Of a stretch of DNA of 64,000 nt, positions 56,811-64,000 are shown in pieces (the stretch's first letter is position 1; every line of letters starts with the position of its first letter). The stretch comes from Pseudoroseicyclus tamaricis. GTDB taxonomy: Bacteria > Pseudomonadota > Alphaproteobacteria > Rhodobacterales > Rhodobacteraceae. The notes beneath the pieces are model-generated. The model did no database searches. It saw only the letters and a program-made list of their open reading frames with translations, and was not told where the DNA came from. Where the stretch lies: contig NZ_JAAFYS010000002.1 in the NCBI RefSeq assembly GCF_012070395.1, forward strand, positions 1,046,782 through 1,110,781, written 5' to 3'. A program made the position numbers and the translations under genes.

Positions 56811-57280
56811 CACGCCGGCCCGTGGGGTGGCGCCGCAACATCCGAGGGGCGCGTTTTATGCCAGCCACGCCCCTCCCCGCGGCCCGCCAAGTGCTTACGT
56901 CAGCCAGAGCGCCAGCCCGCGGGGACGGGCCGGCGCTCGCGCGGCGGCCTGCGGCCTTGATTCCGCGCTGGGGCAAAAGCGGCGGCCTGGTCTCCGGAGC
57001 CCTCGCCCCGAGCGAGCCCCCGTAGGGTGGGGTTCCAACCCACCTTCCCGGCTTCTGTTGGAGTGAGGCTCCCTCCCACACCACCCGCCAAATGCACTGC
57101 CCTCGCACGCCGGCCCGTGGGGTGGCGCTACAACGGCTGTGCGGCGCGATTTATGTCAGCCAAGCCCCTCCCCGCGGCTTGCTGAGTGCTAACGTCAGCC
57201 AGAGCGCCAGCCCGCGGGGACGGGCCGGCGCTCGCGCGGCGCCTGCGGCTTGATTCCGCGCGGGGGGAAGCAGCGGCGAC
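56811..57280. repeat. Fourth composite-repeat array (two units, subfamily I)
   Basis: Boxes begin at 56811 and 57106 (295 bp apart). The REP between them is at 57022-57044 (GTAG, GGTGGGGTTCC-AACCCACC, one G more than the consensus). Tails are GCGCGGCGCCTGCGGCTTGA, as in the array at 244. It occupies the convergent gap between rsmA and phoB and stays within 70 bases of the phoB stop. Confidence 0.85.
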
Positions 57281-57345
57281 GTCTGGCCTGCGAGGGCGAG
57301 TAGGCGGCCGAAGCTGCGATGCCCTCGGGCACCGAGAGCCCGACC

Positions 57346-58041
57346 TTACCCCAAGGCGTATCCCGAGCCCCTCACCGTGCGGATCGGATCGTCGCCGCCG
57401 GTCTTCCCGAGCACCTTGCGCAGGCGGCCGACATGGACGTCCACCGTGCGGGTGTCGACGTAGATGTCCCGGCCCCAGACACGGTCGAGCAGCTGTTCGC
57501 GGCTCCAGACGCGGCCGGGCTTTTCCATGAACGTCGCCAGCAGGCGAAACTCCGTCGGCCCGAGGCGGAGGAGCTCGCCACCGCGGTGGACCCGGTGCGT
57601 CTCCGCGTCCAGCATGATGTCCTCGAATTCGAGCACCTGCCCCATGGCGGACGGCCTCACGCGGCGCAGCTGGGTGCGCACGCGGGCGAGGAGCTCGGAG
57701 AGGGAGTAGGGCTTGACGACGTAATCGTCCGCCCCCGTCTCCAGCCCCCGCACCCGGTCGACCTCTTCGGAGCGGGCGGAGAGCATGATGATCGGCACGC
57801 CCTTCGTCTCCGCCCTGGCCTTGAGGCGGCGGCAGATCTCGATGCCCGAGACGCTCGGCAGCATCCAGTCGAGCACGATGACGTCCGGCATCTCCTCGCT
57901 GACCAGCGTCAGCGCCTCGTCGCCATCGGCGGCGGCGTTGGTGCGGAAGCCCTCCGCCTGCAGGTTGTAGCTGAGAACCTCGCGCTGCGCCGGCTCGTCC
58001 TCGACGACCAGCACCAGCGGCGCCTGGCCGTGCGCGCTCAT
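57346..58041 (-). CDS. phoB: Phosphate regulon response regulator PhoB
   Basis: 231 aa. Receiver domain: LVLVVEDEPAQREVL (Asp pocket), DVIVLDWMLP (phospho-Asp about 54), YVVKPYSLSELLAR (Lys). C-terminal OmpR-type winged helix: HRGGELLRLGPTEFRLLATFMEKPGRVWSREQLLDRVWG, VDTRTVDVHVGRLRKVLG. Binds Pho boxes such as that at 63711. TGATG overlap with phoU. Its sensor PhoR is not in the window. Confidence 0.93.
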   Translation of the reverse strand: MSAHGQAPLVLVVEDEPAQREVLSYNLQAEGFRTNAAADGDEALTLVSEEMPDVIVLDWMLPSVSGIEICRRLKARAETKGVPIIMLSARSEEVDRVRGLETGADDYVVKPYSLSELLARVRTQLRRVRPSAMGQVLEFEDIMLDAETHRVHRGGELLRLGPTEFRLLATFMEKPGRVWSREQLLDRVWGRDIYVDTRTVDVHVGRLRKVLGKTGGDDPIRTVRGSGYALG

Positions 58042-58769
58042 CAGGCGCCTCCCGCCGGGCCGGCATCCGGCCCGTGCAGCGCCGTCAGATCCTCCTTCGG
58101 ACGCTCGGCGCGGGGGATCTCGCCGGTGGCGACGTAGATCACCTGCTCGGCCATGTTGGTCACCAGGTCCCCCATCCGCTCGATGTTCTTGGCGATGAAA
58201 TGCAGGTGCATGCAGGAGGTGATGTTGCGCGGATCCTCCATCATGAAGGTCAGGAACTCGCGGAAGAGCGCGTTGTACATCTGGTCGACGTCGAGGTCGC
58301 GCTGGATGACATCCTCCGCCAGCGCCTTGTCGCGCTGCACGAAGGCGTCGAGCGTATCCTTCAGCATCGCCTGCACCTCGCGCGCCATGCGGCGGAGGGT
58401 GACGTCCGAGCCCGTCATCGGGTTCGTGCCGGAGAGGATCGTCGTGCGCTTGGCAATGTTCTTGGCGTAATCGCCCAGCCGCTCCAGCGCGGCGGAAAGG
58501 CGCAGGACGGAGAGGACGATGCGCAGGTCCGTCGCGATGGGCGAGCGGATGGCGATGCAGCGCGCCGCCTCTTCGTTGATCTGGTCCTCCAGCGCGTCGA
58601 TGGCGGCGTCGCCATCACGGACCTTCTCGGCCAGCTCGGTATCGCGGCTCTCCAGCGCGCGGGCGCCGTCGAGGATGGCGCTTTCCACCAGCCCGCCCAT
58701 CTTGATGACCATCGCCTGGATGGCCTCCAGATCGCGGTCGAAGGCGGAGACGATGTGCTGATCGTTCAT
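58041..58769 (-). CDS. phoU: Phosphate signalling accessory protein PhoU
   Basis: 242 aa. Two PhoU helical-bundle repeats: SAFDRDLEAIQAMVIKMGGLVE, DGDAAIDALEDQINEEAARCIA, and ERLGDYAKNIAKRT (metal motif), repeated as FIAKNIERMGDLVTNMAE. Links Pst occupancy to PhoR. AAGGA upstream of the ATG. Confidence 0.92.
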   Translation of the reverse strand: MNDQHIVSAFDRDLEAIQAMVIKMGGLVESAILDGARALESRDTELAEKVRDGDAAIDALEDQINEEAARCIAIRSPIATDLRIVLSVLRLSAALERLGDYAKNIAKRTTILSGTNPMTGSDVTLRRMAREVQAMLKDTLDAFVQRDKALAEDVIQRDLDVDQMYNALFREFLTFMMEDPRNITSCMHLHFIAKNIERMGDLVTNMAEQVIYVATGEIPRAERPKEDLTALHGPDAGPAGGA

Positions 58770-58783
58770 GGCTTGGTCCTTCC

Positions 58784-59581
58784 TCAGCCGATCCGGCCGG
58801 AGATGTAGCTCTCCGTGCGCGGGTCCTGCGGGTTGGTGAAGATCTTGCCGGTCTCGTCGTATTCAACGAGGTTGCCGAGGTGGAAGAAGGCCGTCTTCTG
58901 GCTGACGCGGGCGGCCTGCTGCATCGAGTGGGTGACGATCACCACCGAGTAGTTGGAGCGCAGCTCGTCGATCAGCTCCTCCACCTGCCCCGTCGCGATG
59001 GGGTCGAGCGCCGAGCAGGGCTCGTCCATCAGCAGCACCTCCGGCTCCGTCGCGATGGCCCGCGCGATGCACAGGCGCTGCTGCTGACCGCCCGAGAGGC
59101 CGGTGCCGGGCTTGTCGAGCCGGTCCTTGGCCTCGTTCCAGAGCGCGGCGCGGCGGAGGGCCTGCTCGACGATGTTGTCGAGATCCCCCTTGGTCTTGGC
59201 GAGGCCGTGGATGCGCGGCCCGTAGGCGACGTTGTCGTAGATCGACTTGGGGAAGGGGTTGGGCTTCTGGAAGACCATCCCCACCTTGGCGCGCAGCTGC
59301 ACGGGATCGACACGGGCGTCGTAGATATCCTCGCCGTCGATGCGGATGTCGCCCTCGACGCGGGCCGCGTCGATGGTGTCGTTCATCCGGTTGAGGCAGC
59401 GCAGGAAGGTGGACTTGCCGCAACCCGACGGGCCGATGAAGGCCGTCACGGTCTTGTCGGCGATCTCCACGTCCACGTCCTTGATGGCGTGCGTGTCCCC
59501 GTAGAAGACCTGCACACCGTGCGCGCTGATCTTGATATCCTGCATGTCGACTTCCCGATCGGTAAGACGCTGATCTTTCAT
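58784..59581 (-). CDS. pstB: Phosphate ABC transporter ATP-binding protein
   Basis: 265 aa. Walker [23 protein letters not shown]-loop [56 protein letters not shown]. All are the PstB pattern. A second in-frame ATG (MQDIKIS) lies 12 codons downstream. Gap of 12 bp from pstA. Confidence 0.93.
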   Translation of the reverse strand: MKDQRLTDREVDMQDIKISAHGVQVFYGDTHAIKDVDVEIADKTVTAFIGPSGCGKSTFLRCLNRMNDTIDAARVEGDIRIDGEDIYDARVDPVQLRAKVGMVFQKPNPFPKSIYDNVAYGPRIHGLAKTKGDLDNIVEQALRRAALWNEAKDRLDKPGTGLSGGQQQRLCIARAIATEPEVLLMDEPCSALDPIATGQVEELIDELRSNYSVVIVTHSMQQAARVSQKTAFFHLGNLVEYDETGKIFTNPQDPRTESYISGRIG

Positions 59582-59593
59582 GGTCCGGCTCCC

Positions 59594-60964
59594 TTACCAG
59601 CGACGCTCGAAGCGGCGGCGGAGTAGAATGGCGATGATGTTGAGCGCGAACAGCAGCGCCAGCATGACGATGATGGCCGCCTGCGCCAATCCCTCGCGCA
59701 CCGGCAGATCCTGGTTCTGCGCGAAGAGATAGACGACGGTCGGCATCGATTGGGCCTGCTCCAGAAGGCCGCCCGTGAAGGGCGAGGAGAGGATGGAGGC
59801 CCCGGTGGAGACGCTGAGGCCGATGAGCAGCAAGGGTGCCGTCTCGCCCAGCGCCTGCGCGATGCCGATGATGGTGCCCGTCAGGATGCCCGGCATGGCC
59901 AGCGGCAACGTGTGGTGGAAGACCGTCTGCAGCTTGGAGGCGCCGACACCCAGCGCCGCATCGCGGATCGAGGGCGGCACCGCCTTCAGCGCCGAGCGGG
60001 TGGCGATGACGATGGTGGGCAGCGTCATCAGGGAGAGGACGATGCCGCCGAGGAGCGCCGTGCCGCGGATGGAGGAGCCGAAGCCCAGGTCTCCCAGCGT
60101 CAGCAGGATCGCGGCGCCGAGGATGCCGAAGACGATGGAGGGCACGGCGGCGAGGTTCGCGATATTGATCTCGATGAAGTCGGTGAACTTGTTCTTCGGC
60201 GCGAACTCCTCGAGATAGATCGAGGCGGCGACGCCGAAGACGAGGGAGAAGACCAGCACCACGAGCATCATGTAGGCCGAGCCCATCAGCGCGGGGCCAA
60301 TGCCCGCCACCTCGCCCGACTGGCTGTATTCGTTGGTGAAGAAGCCCCAGTTGAAGTTGCGGTCCACCAGCCCGGCGGCCACCATCTGGTCGATGAGGTC
60401 GAGCTGCTCGCGGTTGAAGCCGGGCGGCATGCCCGAGGTGCCCTCACCGGACAGCCCGCCCGTGAGGTAGCGTGTGATATTGAGCGAGATGGGCACGCCC
60501 ACCGTCACCGTCTGCCCGACGAGATCGGGGTCGGCCACCAGCTCGTCACGCACGTCGCGGCGGTTGGCGGCGTAGATCAGGGCGGAGAGGTCGCCATCAT
60601 CGAAGGCGGCGGTGTCGATGCCGCTGTCCTCCAGCGTCCGCCGCAGGGACTGGGCGAAGATGCCGCGCTCGAGGTCGGAGCGCAGGGAGAGCTCGCCCAG
60701 CGCCTCCGGCCCGGTGCCGTCGGCCTCCAGGATCTCCGGATCGTAGTAGAGCTGGATCTCGGCCTGGTACTGGAAGAAGGCCGGAATGCCGCGCGACAGG
60801 ATGGACCAGAGCAGGACGCAGAGGAAGAAGAGCACCAGCCCGATGGCGCCGAGGCCGAGGTACTTCAGCACCGAGCCGCGGCGGTAGCGTCGGCGAACGT
60901 TGTCTGTCCGCGTGAAGAGCGACTGGGCGGCGCGCGGGGTCGCTTCGGGAGTCATGTCGGTCAT
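59594..60964 (-). CDS. pstA: Phosphate ABC transporter permease PstA (long form)
   Basis: 456 aa. The long alphaproteobacterial form, with an N-terminal cytosolic-plus-TM and periplasmic extension (about 1-210, DUF3333-like) before the six-TM permease core. Core motifs: FGVAASIYLEEFAP, LAAVPSIVFGILGA, ALKAVPPSIRDAALGVGASKLQTVFHHTLPLAMPGILTG. ATGA overlap with pstC. Confidence 0.9.
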   Translation of the reverse strand: MTDMTPEATPRAAQSLFTRTDNVRRRYRRGSVLKYLGLGAIGLVLFFLCVLLWSILSRGIPAFFQYQAEIQLYYDPEILEADGTGPEALGELSLRSDLERGIFAQSLRRTLEDSGIDTAAFDDGDLSALIYAANRRDVRDELVADPDLVGQTVTVGVPISLNITRYLTGGLSGEGTSGMPPGFNREQLDLIDQMVAAGLVDRNFNWGFFTNEYSQSGEVAGIGPALMGSAYMMLVVLVFSLVFGVAASIYLEEFAPKNKFTDFIEINIANLAAVPSIVFGILGAAILLTLGDLGFGSSIRGTALLGGIVLSLMTLPTIVIATRSALKAVPPSIRDAALGVGASKLQTVFHHTLPLAMPGILTGTIIGIAQALGETAPLLLIGLSVSTGASILSSPFTGGLLEQAQSMPTVVYLFAQNQDLPVREGLAQAAIIVMLALLFALNIIAILLRRRFERRW

Positions 60965-62529
60965 TCGTACTGCTCCCGATAGCGGCGGACGATCCGCTGG
61001 GCGAGGAGGTTCAGCGCCAGCGTGATGAAGAAGAGGGTGAAGGCGAGGGCGAAGACGGCGAGCACGTCGATGGAGTCAAAGCCCGAGGCCTCTCCGGTGA
61101 GCACCGCGACGATCCGCGTGGTGACGGTGACGACGGCGCCGAAGGGGTTCGGCTCCAGCCCCTGCACGTTGGAAAGGGCGCCGGCGGCCAGCACCACGAT
61201 CATCGTCTCGCCGATGGCGCGGGAGGCGGCCAGCACCACGGCGCCGACGATCCCCGGCAGGGCGGCGGGCAGGATCACCTTGGTGATCGTCTCCGACGGC
61301 GTGGCGCCGAGGCCGAGCGAGCCGTCGCGCATCGCCTGGGGGACGGCGTTGATCACGTCGTCCGACAAGGAGGAGACGAAGGGCACCAGCATCATCCCCA
61401 TGACCACGCCGGCCGTCATGACGGAGACGGTGTTGGGCATGATCGTCGTGCCCACCACGGCCTGCAGGAAGGGGCCGATGGTGACGAGGGCGAAGAGGCC
61501 GTAGACGATGGTCGGCACGCCCGCCAGCACCTCCAGCGCCGGCTTCACCCAGGCGCGGACCCGCCGGTCGGCGAATTCCGAGAGGTAGATGGCGGCGAGG
61601 AGGCCAAGGGGCGTCGCGACGAGCAGCGCCACGAGGGAGATGTAGAGCGTCCCCCAGATCAGCGGCAGGAAGCCGAGGAGGCTCTCGTACTCGCCGCCCG
61701 GCCCTTCCGGCACGCCCACGGTATCGCCCGCCGGTGCCCAGGTGAGGCCGAAGAGGAAGTCGAAGAGCCCGTATTCGCGGAAGAAGGTGATGGAGGGGAA
61801 GGTGACGGCGGCAAGGATCGCCAGCGTCGTCAGGATGGCGACGGTGGACGCGAAGATGAGCAGCCCCATCACCCAGCGCTCCACCACGTTGCGGGCGCGG
61901 AAGTCACCGTCGATGCGGCTGAGCGCCCAGATGAAGCCGATGGCGGCGAGCAGCATCACCAGAAGCGGGCCGATGGCGGAGAGGGTGCGCTCGAAGCCGT
62001 AGAGCTTCAGCGCCGCCTCCTGCATCGCCGGGGTCACGCCGATGGGCGCGATCTGCCCGGCGCTGCGCAACTCGCCGCCCACGTCGGTCTCGGCGGCGTC
62101 CCAGGCCTCGATCTCGGGCAGGGAGATGACGTCGGAGGAGATGGCGCCGTAGATGGCCTCGTTCAGCACGCGCACGTTGCCGAGGAACAGCTCTCGCCGC
62201 GCGCCCTCGCGCACCGCGATCTCCTCGTCCTCCAGCCCCTCGCGCTGGCTCTCAGGCAGCGCCAGCTCCGGCAGGTCGTCGGCCACCGTGGTGCCCAGGT
62301 AGACGCTGGAGACGAGCCCCTGCAGGAAGGCCCAGAGGACCAGCACCGCGAAGGAGGGGATCAGCGTCGCCATCACCACGTGCCAGCCATGGTGGACCGG
62401 CCGGGAATGCAGCGCCCGGGTGTCGCCCTTGACCCGCCCCACGGCGCGGCGGCGGCCCAGCAGGTAACCTGCGATGCACAGCACCAGCACGACAAGCAAT
62501 GCCAGCGGGAAGGTCAGAAGGCCGCTCAT
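60961..62529 (-). CDS. pstC: Phosphate ABC transporter permease PstC (long form)
   Basis: 522 aa, longer than E. coli PstC (319) because of an N-terminal TM and periplasmic extension (about 1-240). Core: PFLPLIWGTLYISLVALLVATP region, LAAIYLSEFADRRVRAWVKPALEVLAGVPTIVYG, VPQAMRDGSLGLGATPSETITKVILPAALPGIVGAVV. Preceded by a strong stem-loop after pstS. Confidence 0.9.
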   Translation of the reverse strand: MSGLLTFPLALLVVLVLCIAGYLLGRRRAVGRVKGDTRALHSRPVHHGWHVVMATLIPSFAVLVLWAFLQGLVSSVYLGTTVADDLPELALPESQREGLEDEEIAVREGARRELFLGNVRVLNEAIYGAISSDVISLPEIEAWDAAETDVGGELRSAGQIAPIGVTPAMQEAALKLYGFERTLSAIGPLLVMLLAAIGFIWALSRIDGDFRARNVVERWVMGLLIFASTVAILTTLAILAAVTFPSITFFREYGLFDFLFGLTWAPAGDTVGVPEGPGGEYESLLGFLPLIWGTLYISLVALLVATPLGLLAAIYLSEFADRRVRAWVKPALEVLAGVPTIVYGLFALVTIGPFLQAVVGTTIMPNTVSVMTAGVVMGMMLVPFVSSLSDDVINAVPQAMRDGSLGLGATPSETITKVILPAALPGIVGAVVLAASRAIGETMIVVLAAGALSNVQGLEPNPFGAVVTVTTRIVAVLTGEASGFDSIDVLAVFALAFTLFFITLALNLLAQRIVRRYREQYE

Positions 62530-62550
62530 GGGGGGTCCTTTATCATCAGG

Positions 62551-62577
62551 CGGGCGGCCGGAAGCCCCGGCCGCCCG
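62551..62577 (-). terminator. Intercistronic stem-loop between pstS and pstC
   Basis: 11-bp perfect stem CGGGCGGCCGG / CCGGCCGCCCG with loop AAGCC. No U-tract. Third example in this window of a GC stem-loop following a substrate-binding-protein gene. Confidence 0.65.
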
Positions 62578-62603
62578 TGATCTCGATCAGGCCGGTCGGC
62601 CGA

Positions 62604-63635
62604 TCACATGGTCTCTTCGTTGGCGACCATGTCCTGCGTGGCGGCGAGTTCCGGGTCGGGCACGAGGCCGTACTCGGAGAGCGGGCCGCCCGGGCCGGCC
62701 ATGTCGTCGGAGACGAAGAACTCGGCATATTCCTTCAGGCCGGGGATGACGCCGATGTGGGCACCCTTGACGTAGAAGTAGAGCGGACGGGAGACCGGGT
62801 ACTCGCCGGAGGCGATGGTGTCCGTCGAGGGCTCGATGCCGGACATGGTGGCGACCTGCAGACGGTCGGTGTTGTTCTCGTAGAAGGACAGGCCGAAGAC
62901 ACCGATGCCGTTGGGCGTGGAGTCGAGGTTGGCCAGCGTCTGCGTGTAGTCGCCTTCGATGTCGACCGAGGCACCGTCGGTGCGGATGGTCATGCAGGCT
63001 TCTTCGGCGGCATCTTCGTCCATGCCCATGTCCATCATGGCCTGCATGGCGCCCGATTCCTCGCAGCCGGCGAGGATCACGTTCTCTTCGAAGACTTCAC
63101 GGGTGCCGTGGTTGGTGCCCGGGATGAAGGTGTTGATTTCCTGGTCCGGCAGGTCGGCGTTGACCTCGTTCCAGTTGGTGTTCGGGTTGGCGACCATCTC
63201 GCCATCCATCGGCAGCTCGGCGGCCAGGGCGTTGTACCAGTCGGCCGGGGTGAAGGCGAACTCGGGGCCGTTGATGTCGGAGGCGAAGACGATGCCGTCA
63301 TAGCCGAAGCGGACCTGGATGATGTCGGTCACGCCGTTGGCGGCACAGGTCTCGATCTCGGAGTCGCGGATGGCGCGGGAGGCGTCGGCGACGTCGATCG
63401 TGCCTTCACCCACGCCTTCGCAGAAGCGGGACAGGCCGGTGGAGGAGCCGCCACCCTCGACGACGGGCGTCGGGAAGTCGGTCTCGGCGCCGAAGGCCTC
63501 GGCCACGATGTTGGCGTAGGGCAGCACGGTGGAAGAACCGGCAACCTGAACGGTGTCGCGCGTCTGGGCCACGGCAGCGGTCGTGAAGGCAGCGGCGATC
63601 GCCATGGAGGAGGCGGTCAGTTTCACGAGGGACAT
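62604..63635 (-). CDS. pstS: Phosphate-binding protein PstS
   Basis: 343 aa, periplasmic. Signal peptide MSLVKLTASSMAIAAAFTTA, cleavage after AVAQ. Mature protein: VQVAGSSTVLPYANIVAEAF (phosphate loop), GGGSSTGLSRFCEGVGEGTIDVADASRAI and SRPLYFYVKG. Start at 63635 with AGGAGACC upstream. First gene of the operon, behind the Pho box. Confidence 0.93.
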   Translation of the reverse strand: MSLVKLTASSMAIAAAFTTAAVAQTRDTVQVAGSSTVLPYANIVAEAFGAETDFPTPVVEGGGSSTGLSRFCEGVGEGTIDVADASRAIRDSEIETCAANGVTDIIQVRFGYDGIVFASDINGPEFAFTPADWYNALAAELPMDGEMVANPNTNWNEVNADLPDQEINTFIPGTNHGTREVFEENVILAGCEESGAMQAMMDMGMDEDAAEEACMTIRTDGASVDIEGDYTQTLANLDSTPNGIGVFGLSFYENNTDRLQVATMSGIEPSTDTIASGEYPVSRPLYFYVKGAHIGVIPGLKEYAEFFVSDDMAGPGGPLSEYGLVPDPELAATQDMVANEETM

Positions 63636-63710
63636 GTGGGTCTCCTGTCAGTGTTAAGGCCCGGTGAACGCCGGACCGTGTGCCGCCCTGCTAGGGGTGC
63701 TGGACTATGC

Positions 63711-63743
63711 TTTTGTGACAGGAATGTAAGAGTTTTGTGACAG
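63711..63743 (-). promoter_or_regulatory. Pho box, three 11-bp direct repeats
   Basis: Read on the minus strand from 63743: CTGTCACAAAA, CTCTTACATTC, CTGTCACAAAA. The first and third match the PhoB consensus CTGTCAT plus A/T-rich four; the middle one is weaker. Spacing is exactly 11 bp, one helical turn. It ends 76 bases upstream of the pstS ATG, so it should activate the whole pst-pho operon under phosphate limitation. Confidence 0.88.
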
Positions 63744-63744
63744 T

Positions 63745-63919
<175 letters not shown>

Positions 63920-64000
63920 AGGCGCGCCCGGGCAGCGGCCCGCCCCTCGCGCCCCGCCTCCCCTCCTCACAACCCGGCGCATGTCCGGCGCCCGGCGTTG

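Overview
The window is chromosomal DNA of a high-GC alphaproteobacterium, most likely Rhodobacterales (Rhodobacteraceae/Paracoccaceae). The evidence is the bolA / J-domain / cobS neighbourhood, a smo-type polyol operon, the lptF-lptG-lptD-surA-pdxA-rsmA cluster, long alphaproteobacterial PstA and PstC, and the LipA N-terminus at the left edge. The genus cannot be read from the sequence. No rRNA, tRNA, CRISPR array, complete insertion sequence or prophage was recognised.

Layout. 1-97: 5' end of lipA. 98-1011: tandem dispersed repeats. 1012-7160 (minus): CDF metal exporter, serine hydrolase, oxyR, CAP-domain lipoprotein, an 8-oxoguanine-deaminase-like amidohydrolase, hisN and an XRE regulator. 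7417-14805: bolA, J-domain protein, three small membrane proteins with a divergent MarR regulator, a protein that reads as an ECF sigma factor fused to an RskA-type anti-sigma factor, cobS, and an FAD/NAD(P)-binding protein. 15037-20214: SDR epimerase, thioredoxin-reductase-like flavoprotein, parE, an AT-richer membrane-protein gene and a small lipoprotein. 20247-29480 (minus): polyol catabolism (regulator, binding protein, two permeases, ATPase, mannitol-type dehydrogenase, HAD phosphatase, FGGY kinase). 29540-35020 (minus): dipeptide-type ABC transporter with a fused permease-ATPase. 35134-41590: DUF1028, Rossmann protein, FCD/GntR regulator, a 32-aa proline-rich micro-ORF, TfoX-C, lytic transglycosylase, aldo/keto reductase with divergent TetR, ndk, VOC protein. 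42294-48910: ABC-F ATPase, GNAT, MarC, retropepsin-like protease, GFA enzyme, holC, pepA. 49050-56769 (plus): LPS export, periplasmic chaperone, pyridoxine and rRNA methylation cluster. 57346-63743 (minus): pstSCAB-phoU-phoB behind a three-repeat Pho box. 63745-63919 is G/C homopolymer and looks like an assembly or sequencing artefact.

How the parts work together. The three ABC uptake systems (polyol, peptide, phosphate) share one architecture: the abundant binding protein is encoded first, then a strong GC stem-loop, then the membrane and ATPase genes. This suggests post-transcriptional setting of the stoichiometry. Many genes are translationally coupled by ATGA, TGATG or GTGGCTGA overlaps.

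Most unusual items: (1) the single-chain sigma/anti-sigma protein at 10586-11725; (2) a composite repeat of about 295 bp at four loci, made of a GTAG-footed REP hairpin and a larger structured box, in two sequence subfamilies; (3) the self-contained micro-ORF at 37648-37746; (4) a dispersed hairpin repeat that appears to be translated inside the LptD N-terminus; (5) an AT-richer membrane-protein gene coupled to the end of parE.
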